A DNA stretch of 13,649 nt from Actinomycetota bacterium (GTDB taxonomy: Bacteria; Actinomycetota; Thermoleophilia; Solirubrobacterales; 70-9): NCBI GenBank assembly GCA_005884305.1, contig VAYL01000040.1, positions 1-13,649 on the forward strand, written 5' to 3'. Positions 7,274 through 13,649 of this stretch are shown here, piece by piece; positions within the stretch are counted from its first letter, which is position 1; each line of letters begins with the position of its first letter. The notes beneath the pieces were generated by a model. That model saw nothing but the letters and a program-made list of their open reading frames with translations. It did no database searches and was not told the DNA's origin. A program made the position numbers and the translations under genes.

Positions 7274-8727
7274 TGGCCCTCCCCAACAACTACGAGGCCG
7301 TCATCGGCCTGGAGATCCACGTCCAGCTCTCGACGAAAACGAAGATGTTCTGCGGCTGTGCCCTGTCGTTCGGGGACGAGCCGAACGTGCACACGTGCCC
7401 CGTCTGCCTCGCTCACCCGGGAACGCTGCCGACGGTCAACGAGCGGGCGGTCCGCTACGCCCTTCAGATCGGCCTGGCGCTGGACTGTGAGATCGCGCCG
7501 CGCTCGATCTTCCACCGCAAGAGCTACTTCTATCCGGACAACCCGAAGGGCTACCAGATCACCCAGTACGACGAACCGCTGGCCGTCAACGGGAGGCTCG
7601 GCGACGTGCGGATCCACCGCGCGCACCTGGAGGAGGACGCGGCGAAGACGATTCACGTGGGCAGCTCCGGGCGGATCCACGGGTCCGCGCAGTCGCTCGT
7701 GGACTTCAACCGCGGCGGCACTCCGCTCGTGGAGATCGTCACCGAGCCCGACCTGAAGAGCCCGGAGGAGGCCCGCGAATGGGCGCAGCTCCTGCGGACC
7801 ACCATCAAGCAGCTCGGCGTTTCGGACGTGAACATGGAGGAGGGGAGCCTGCGCGTCGACGCGAACGTGTCGATCAGGCAAACGGGGGCCTCGAAGCTCG
7901 GCACCAAGACTGAGCTCAAGAACATGAACAGCTTCCGATTCCTGGAGCGAGGGATCGCCGCCGAGCTGGAGCGTCAGGCCGCCGTCCTGGACGCCAGGGA
8001 GGAGGTCGCCCAGGAGACCTTCCACTTCGACCCGCGGACTGGATCCCTCACCCCGCTTCGCTCGAAGGAGTACGCGGACGACTACCGATACTTCCCCGAG
8101 CCCGACCTGGCGCCCCTGGTCTCGACCGATCAGATGCTGGAGGAGGCGCGCGCCGCGCTGCCCGAGCTCCCCGCTAACCGCCGCGAGCGCTACGAGACCG
8201 AGCTCGGCCTGCCGGAGGACGCCGCGCGCCAGCTCGCCTTCGACGCCGAACTCGCCGATTTCTTCGAGCGGGCGCTCCAGACCGCCGACGGCGCCGAGCC
8301 GCGCACGATCGCAATCTGGGTGACGGGGGAGCTCGTCGCCAGGCTGCGCGAGGCAAGCGACGGCGAGGCGGACCCGGCGAGCTCGAAGGTCACCCCGCAG
8401 GCACTTGCTGCTCTCGCCGGCATGGTCGACGCGAAGCAGGTGACGACCGGCGCCGCGCGACAGGTGCTGGCGACGCTGGTCGCCGAGGGGGGAGATCCGG
8501 CACAGATAGTCGAGCGCGAGGGGCTCGCCCAGATGTCGGATGCGGGCGAGCTGGAGGCGATCGTGGCGGCCGCGATCGAAGCCGAGCCCGGCGCGGCCGA
8601 GAAGGTGCGTGCCGGCAATCCGAAAGCGATCGGCCCGATCGTCGGCGCCGTCATGCGCGAGACCAAGGGCCGCGCGGACGGCGGCGAGGTCACGCGGCTG
8701 ATCCGGGAGAAGCTCGGGGCGGGCTAA
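7273..8727 (+). CDS. gatB: Asp/Glu-tRNA amidotransferase subunit B
   Basis: GatB binds the mischarged tRNA, phosphorylates the side-chain carboxylate with ATP and amidates it using ammonia from GatA. The 484 residues match the usual length. The cradle domain has the signature VIGLEIHVQL (E14, H16) and zinc-type cysteines (C27, C29, C42, C45 in FCGC and CPVC). Further family blocks are NPKGYQITQYD, HLEEDAAK, VDFNRGGTPLVEIVTEPD, the MEEGSLRVDANVS active-site stretch, TELKNMNSF and DYRYFPEPDL. From about residue 335 on it is the helical and YqeY-like tRNA-binding tail, ending in VGAVMRETKGRADG. The ATG overlaps the gatA stop by one base. It appears fully intact, in contrast to gatA, which argues that the system is still under selection. 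Confidence 0.97.
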   Translation: MALPNNYEAVIGLEIHVQLSTKTKMFCGCALSFGDEPNVHTCPVCLAHPGTLPTVNERAVRYALQIGLALDCEIAPRSIFHRKSYFYPDNPKGYQITQYDEPLAVNGRLGDVRIHRAHLEEDAAKTIHVGSSGRIHGSAQSLVDFNRGGTPLVEIVTEPDLKSPEEAREWAQLLRTTIKQLGVSDVNMEEGSLRVDANVSIRQTGASKLGTKTELKNMNSFRFLERGIAAELERQAAVLDAREEVAQETFHFDPRTGSLTPLRSKEYADDYRYFPEPDLAPLVSTDQMLEEARAALPELPANRRERYETELGLPEDAARQLAFDAELADFFERALQTADGAEPRTIAIWVTGELVARLREASDGEADPASSKVTPQALAALAGMVDAKQVTTGAARQVLATLVAEGGDPAQIVEREGLAQMSDAGELEAIVAAAIEAEPGAAEKVRAGNPKAIGPIVGAVMRETKGRADGGEVTRLIREKLGAG

Positions 8728-8852
8728 GGCGCCGTGGCGCCCATTATCCAGACCGACGCGTCGGCGTAGACGCCGTCCTCGCGCTCGAGGTCCGCGAGCG
8801 CTTCGCGGATCTCGCGCAGGCGGATCAGCTCCGCGGCACGGCCCAGCGCCAT
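8724..8852 (-). CDS. Possible 42-residue small protein or gene remnant antisense to the gatB-ndh gap
   Basis: On the (-) strand an ATG at 8850-8852 opens a 42-codon frame ending in TAG at 8724-8726. Its predicted product begins MALGRAAELIRLREIREAL and continues into a charged helix and a DGVYADASVWI stretch. Nearly all codons end in G or C, as in the real genes here, and the peptide is plausibly an amphipathic helix; the frame stays open a little upstream of the ATG. It overlaps the gatB stop by four bases and lies divergent from ndh, with the 8875-8895 dyad between the two starts. No ribosome-binding site is seen and I recognise no family. It could be a small protein, the C-terminal remnant of a lost gene, or chance. 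Confidence 0.35.
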   Translation of the reverse strand: MALGRAAELIRLREIREALADLEREDGVYADASVWIMGATAP

Positions 8853-8874
8853 GTTCAGCGCGACCGCTTGGTCG

Positions 8875-8895
8875 CTTGTAACAGGCTGTTACAAG
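8875..8895. promoter_or_regulatory. Perfect 9-bp dyad, probable operator in the ndh promoter
   Basis: CTTGTAACA and TGTTACAAG are exact inverted repeats separated by GGC, and a further partial half-site CTGTTAG follows at 8896-8902. The dyad covers a likely -35 (TTGTAA, 8876-8881) and most of the spacer to the -10, so a dimeric repressor bound here would block transcription. It is AT-rich against a GC-rich background. Which regulator binds is unknown. Confidence 0.6.
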
Positions 8896-8905
8896 CTGTT
8901 AGGCT
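8876..8905 (+). promoter_or_regulatory. Predicted promoter of the type II NADH dehydrogenase gene, leaderless
   Basis: TTGTAA (8876-8881) and TAGGCT (8900-8905) are 18 bases apart, and the GTG start at 8912 lies six bases after the -10, about where transcription would begin. No ribosome-binding site is present. The same TAGGCT hexamer precedes the 2385 gene. Confidence 0.5.
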
Positions 8906-8911
8906 GGGACC

Positions 8912-10234
8912 GTGGCTTGGAACGTGGTCATCGTCGGCGGAGGATTCGGGGGCGCATCGGCCGCACGCCACCTGGAGCGGCTGCTTCCGCGGCAGTCCGC
9001 GCGCTTAGTCCTCGTCAACGACGTCAACTTCCAGCTCTACACGCCGTTCCTGCCGGAGGCGGCGGCGGGCACGCTCGAGCCGCGCCACGTGGTGACGCCG
9101 TTGCGGGACATCCTGAGGCGTACCTATCTGCGGCTCGGCGCCGTGACGGCCCACGATCCCGCCACCCGGACGATCCAGCTCACCAGCCACGAGGACGAGG
9201 TCGACGAGCTGCGCTACGACCAGCTTCTATTGGCGCTGGGCTCGGTCTCGCGGCTGCTTCCGGTCCCCGGCCTCGGCAAGAACGGCATCGGGTTGAAGAG
9301 CCTCGCCGACGCCATCTGGCTGCGAAACCACATCGTCGAGACGCTTGAGGCCGCGAACGCCAGCGAGGATCCGGCCCGGCGCGAGGAGCTCCTCACGTAC
9401 GTCTTCGTCGGCGGCGGTTACGCCGGTCTCGAGGCGCTAGCCGAGCTACAGGACTTCGCCGCCGACGCCATGGACCGCTATCCGCGCGCGCGACTTCACG
9501 GGATGCGCTGGATCGGCGTGGAGGCGACCGACCGCGTGCTCCCGGAGATCGACGCCGATCTCGCCGAGTATGCGATGCGCGAGCTCCGCGCCCGCGGAGT
9601 CGAGATCCGCCTGGGCACACGCCTCGAGGAGGCCACTTCTGAGGGCGTGCGGCTATCGACCGGTGAGCGGATCGCGACCCGGACCCTCGTCTGGACCACC
9701 GGCGTCGTGCCGCACCCGAGCCTCGGCTCGCTGAACGTGCCCCTTGATGAGCGCGGCCGCGTCGTCGTCGACCAATACATGCATGTACAGGGGCTCGAGG
9801 GCGTGTGGGCGATCGGCGATTGCGCTGCCGTTCCCGATCCCAGGAAGAAGGGGGCGGCTCCATCGCCGCCGACCGCGCAGCACGCGATCCGGCAGGGACC
9901 GGTGGTAGCGCGGAACATCGCGGCGGAGCTCGGCATTGGCACGCCGCGGCCATTCCGCTACAAGGCTCGGGCCGCGTTCGTCAACCTCGGCCGCCACAAG
10001 GCGGTCGGCCGCCTCGGCCCGTTCAAGTTCCGCGGCTTTCCAGCGTGGTGGATGGCTCGCACCTACCACGTGAGCCGCATCCCGGGCCTGGCGCGAAAGC
10101 TCCACACGGTCGCCGACTGGACGGTCGGCCTGCCCTTCGGCCGCGACATCGCCGAGGTGGGATCGATCGGCCACCCGCGCCCGCTCCGCGCCGATGCCTA
10201 CGCGCGAGGCGGCACCCACCGGCCGCTCGAGTAG
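8912..10234 (+). CDS. ndh: Type II NADH:quinone oxidoreductase (NDH-2) family flavoprotein
   Basis: This FAD protein most likely passes electrons from NADH to menaquinone at the inner face of the membrane without pumping protons. The 440 residues carry the FAD-binding GGGFGG at 9-14, the NDH-2-type FQLYTPFLPEAAAGTLEPR block at about 44-62, the NADH-binding VFVGGGYAGLE at about 164-174, and the second FAD contact AIGDCA at 301-306 (Asp303). Then come PPTAQHAIRQG and an amphipathic C-terminal part (FPAWWMARTYH, WTVGLPFGRD), typical of the membrane-docking end of NDH-2. The start is GTG, six bases after a -10 box, giving the expected short N-terminus before the FAD motif. It is a single-gene unit. 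The dyad in its promoter implies control by a dedicated repressor, perhaps redox- or oxygen-linked; this is inference. A related quinone-reducing flavoprotein role cannot be excluded. Confidence 0.9.
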   Translation: MAWNVVIVGGGFGGASAARHLERLLPRQSARLVLVNDVNFQLYTPFLPEAAAGTLEPRHVVTPLRDILRRTYLRLGAVTAHDPATRTIQLTSHEDEVDELRYDQLLLALGSVSRLLPVPGLGKNGIGLKSLADAIWLRNHIVETLEAANASEDPARREELLTYVFVGGGYAGLEALAELQDFAADAMDRYPRARLHGMRWIGVEATDRVLPEIDADLAEYAMRELRARGVEIRLGTRLEEATSEGVRLSTGERIATRTLVWTTGVVPHPSLGSLNVPLDERGRVVVDQYMHVQGLEGVWAIGDCAAVPDPRKKGAAPSPPTAQHAIRQGPVVARNIAAELGIGTPRPFRYKARAAFVNLGRHKAVGRLGPFKFRGFPAWWMARTYHVSRIPGLARKLHTVADWTVGLPFGRDIAEVGSIGHPRPLRADAYARGGTHRPLE

Positions 10235-10244
10235 CCCCCCTCGA

Positions 10245-10294
10245 AGCGTTTGCGACATTGGGGACGCCAGCGCGTACCTGAAATCGCAAACGCT
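10245..10294. repeat. Perfect 11-bp inverted repeat with 28-base spacer
   Basis: AGCGTTTGCGA (10245-10255) is exactly inverted as TCGCAAACGCT (10284-10294). It lies in the 94-base gap after ndh and before the 10329 gene. There is no T-tract, so it is a weak terminator candidate; the right arm lies where a -35 for the 10329 gene might be, so a spaced operator or long-loop RNA hairpin are alternatives. Confidence 0.5.
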
Positions 10295-10328
10295 GCGGTG
10301 CGGACCGGTTAGGCGGCACAATTGAGCA

Positions 10329-10613
10329 ATGGCCGGCGGCGTTTACGTGCTTATTGCTCTCACGTTCGGGATCGCGACGGGCGTGATCGGACGGGCAAAA
10401 GGCAGCTCGTTCCTCATCTGGCTTCTCGTCGGGACCGTTCTCCCGCTGCTTGGCCTGATCGGGGTGATCCTCTATCGGCCGGAGACCGAGGAGCCCGAGC
10501 GCAGCTGCCCGACCTGCGGCAAGGTGTTGAAGCTCTACGTCCAGGTCTGCCCGCGATGCGGCACCGACCTCTACCTGCCCGACCCCTCCGAGGTGACTCA
10601 GCCCCGGGTGTGA
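10329..10613 (+). CDS. Small membrane protein with C-terminal zinc ribbon
   Basis: The 94-residue protein has two hydrophobic helices at about 4-22 and 27-49, connected by a short basic turn (GRAKGSS), then a cytosolic-type zinc ribbon with C60-x2-C63-x10-C74-x2-C77 (SCPTCG and VCPRCG) and a short acidic/proline tail. This arrangement is common among uncharacterised bacterial membrane proteins and gives no specific function. The ATG follows TTAGGCGGCACAATTGAGCA, which holds no good ribosome-binding site. The stop is two bases before the second copy of the 53-nt repeat, whose first hairpin probably acts as its terminator. Confidence 0.8.
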   Translation: MAGGVYVLIALTFGIATGVIGRAKGSSFLIWLLVGTVLPLLGLIGVILYRPETEEPERSCPTCGKVLKLYVQVCPRCGTDLYLPDPSEVTQPRV

Positions 10614-10615
10614 AA

Positions 10616-10668
10616 GGCGGCGACTTTGTCGCCGCAGCGGCATGTGCCGTCAGGCGGCGAAGCCGCCG
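10616..10668 (-). repeat. Dispersed 53-nt structured repeat, copy 2 (better folded)
   Basis: On the (-) strand this is the ungapped partner of 5498-5550. In this copy three hairpins can form in a row: GGCGGC-TTC-GCCGCC, CGGC-ACAT-GCCG, and GCGGCGAC-AAA-GTCGCCGC. It fills the gap between the converging genes that end at 10613 and 10682. Confidence 0.7.
10617..10635. terminator. Hairpin likely ending the 10329 gene (part of the repeat)
   Basis: GCGGCGAC and GTCGCCGC pair as a perfect 8-bp stem with a TTT loop, three bases after the TGA at 10611-10613. No T-tract follows. A second stem at about 10653-10667 faces the converging glycosyltransferase gene, so the pair could stop transcription from both sides. 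Confidence 0.5.
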
Positions 10669-10675
10669 CGAGTGA

Positions 10676-12991
<2,316 letters not shown>

Positions 12992-13051
12992 TCGACCCCC
13001 CGGCTCGCAGTAGCCAGGGGCGCCTCAAGTAACGACAGCAGCCGCCGATCC

Positions 13052-13057
13052 AGGCGG
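13052..13057 (+). promoter_or_regulatory. Ribosome-binding site candidate for the RTX-like protein, in a small hairpin
   Basis: AGGCGG lies four bases before the ATG at 13062, one of very few Shine-Dalgarno-like sequences in the window and the reason for this start. Its GGCGG can pair with CCGCC at 13042-13046 across a six-base loop. Confidence 0.35.
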
Positions 13058-13061
13058 ACGT

Positions 13062-13649
13062 ATGAGTAATTCGCCTGGGAGCAGCGATGGGTGCCCGCGC
13101 TCGCGCGCCGCGATCATTCGGTTCGCCCTCATCCTCGTGGGTCTCGTCGCGCTGGCGGTGACGTCGATCGGCAGCGCCCGCGCGCGACCCGAGTGCTTCG
13201 GGAGGACCGCGACGATCGTGGGCACCGCCGGGTCGAACAACATCAAGGGGACGGCACGCAAGGACGTCATCTACGCGGGCGGCGGCAACGACACGATCCA
13301 GGCGCCGTCGGGTCCCGGGAATCAGGGCAATGACATCATCTGCGGCGGCCCCGGCAACGACAAGATCATCGGGAACGGGGACAGCGAGAAGCTCATCGGC
13401 GGCCCCGGCAACGACTTCATCAAGTCGGGCAACGGAAACAATCTCATCGTTGGCGACAACGCCAACCCGTACGGGAACGAGAGCGGCCAGACCGGCAGGG
13501 ATGACCTGGTCGGCGGCCGCGGCGCCGATCTCATGGTCGGGGACAATTACGCGTCCGGCAACGCCACCGGCGGGGCCGACGAGAAGAACTTCAGGGCGGG
13601 AGCCGGCCCCGACATCGTCATCGGAGACAGCGCGTCCTTCGGCAACGGG
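13062..13649 (+). CDS. Secreted RTX-like calcium-binding repeat protein, N-terminal part (3' end outside window)
   Basis: An ATG at 13062 opens a frame of 196 codons that is still open at the last base. Residues 18-41 are a signal peptide: a hydrophobic core (FALILVGLVALAV) after basic residues and an ARA cleavage site at about 39-41. The mature part begins with CFGRTATIVGTAGSNNIKG, then glycine/aspartate-rich hemolysin-type nonapeptide motifs such as AGGGNDTI, CGGPGNDKIIG, GGPGNDFI, GGRGADLMVGD and GAGPDIVIGD, which form calcium-binding parallel beta-rolls in RTX proteins. Cys45 and Cys94 flank the first repeats and could form a disulfide. From about residue 128 the nonapeptides alternate with irregular inserts, making longer units of 28-29 residues. 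No toxin or enzyme domain is seen in the visible part; it is likely a surface or extracellular structural protein. Confidence 0.85.
   Translation, partial: MSNSPGSSDGCPRSRAAIIRFALILVGLVALAVTSIGSARARPECFGRTATIVGTAGSNNIKGTARKDVIYAGGGNDTIQAPSGPGNQGNDIICGGPGNDKIIGNGDSEKLIGGPGNDFIKSGNGNNLIVGDNANPYGNESGQTGRDDLVGGRGADLMVGDNYASGNATGGADEKNFRAGAGPDIVIGDSASFGNG

Noticed and set aside
8728..8741. GGCGC-CGTG-GCGCC hairpin just after gatB as a terminator
   Set aside because: Only five base pairs with no T-tract, and it lies in the possible antisense reading frame; too weak to call.

Overview
The window is GC-rich, densely coding bacterial chromosome with very high G+C at third codon positions. Gene content (PcrA-type helicase with a C-terminal Tudor-like domain, GatCAB, a DCC-family protein, RTX-like secreted protein), scarce Shine-Dalgarno sequences and many apparently leaderless starts suggest an actinobacterium, most likely of the Thermoleophilia (Solirubrobacterales/Gaiellales). 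That placement is inference; no rRNA or marker tree is available here. There is no sign of a prophage, insertion sequence, CRISPR array or tRNA.

Layout. 1-2322 (+) is a tight run: the 3' part of a pcrA/uvrD helicase gene, folD, and a small DCC-family thiol-redox protein. 2385-2993 (+) is a four-helix membrane protein with a proline-rich tail, ending at a strong hairpin terminator shared with the converging (-) strand. 3073-5457 (-) holds a membrane protein followed by a GMC-family flavoprotein. From 5564 (+) runs gatC-gatA-gatB, encoding the tRNA-dependent amidotransferase, with overlapping start and stop codons; gatA carries a frameshifting deletion. 8912-10234 (+) is a type II NADH dehydrogenase preceded by a perfect 9-bp dyad that lies inside its likely promoter. 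10329-10613 (+) is a small membrane/zinc-ribbon protein. 10682-11758 (-) is a DUF2304-GT2 glycosyltransferase, divergent from 11855-12991 (+), a close relative of UDP-sulfoquinovose synthase that lacks an 18-residue active-site loop. 13062-13649 (+) is the start of a secreted RTX-like calcium-binding repeat protein that runs off the end.

The most interesting points are: (1) a dispersed 53-nt structured repeat present twice in opposite orientation (5498-5550 and 10616-10668, 46/53 identical without gaps); (2) two separate coding deletions, a frameshift in gatA and an in-frame loss in the sulfoquinovose synthase, either real lesions or assembly errors; (3) the pairing of a UDP-sulfoquinovose synthase-like gene with a dolichol-phosphate-mannose-synthase-type GT2, which hints at a sulfosugar-bearing glycan or lipid; (4) the dyad in front of ndh, with a possible small antisense ORF on its other side; (5) a GMC gene with no ordinary start codon in front of its conserved-looking N-terminus.
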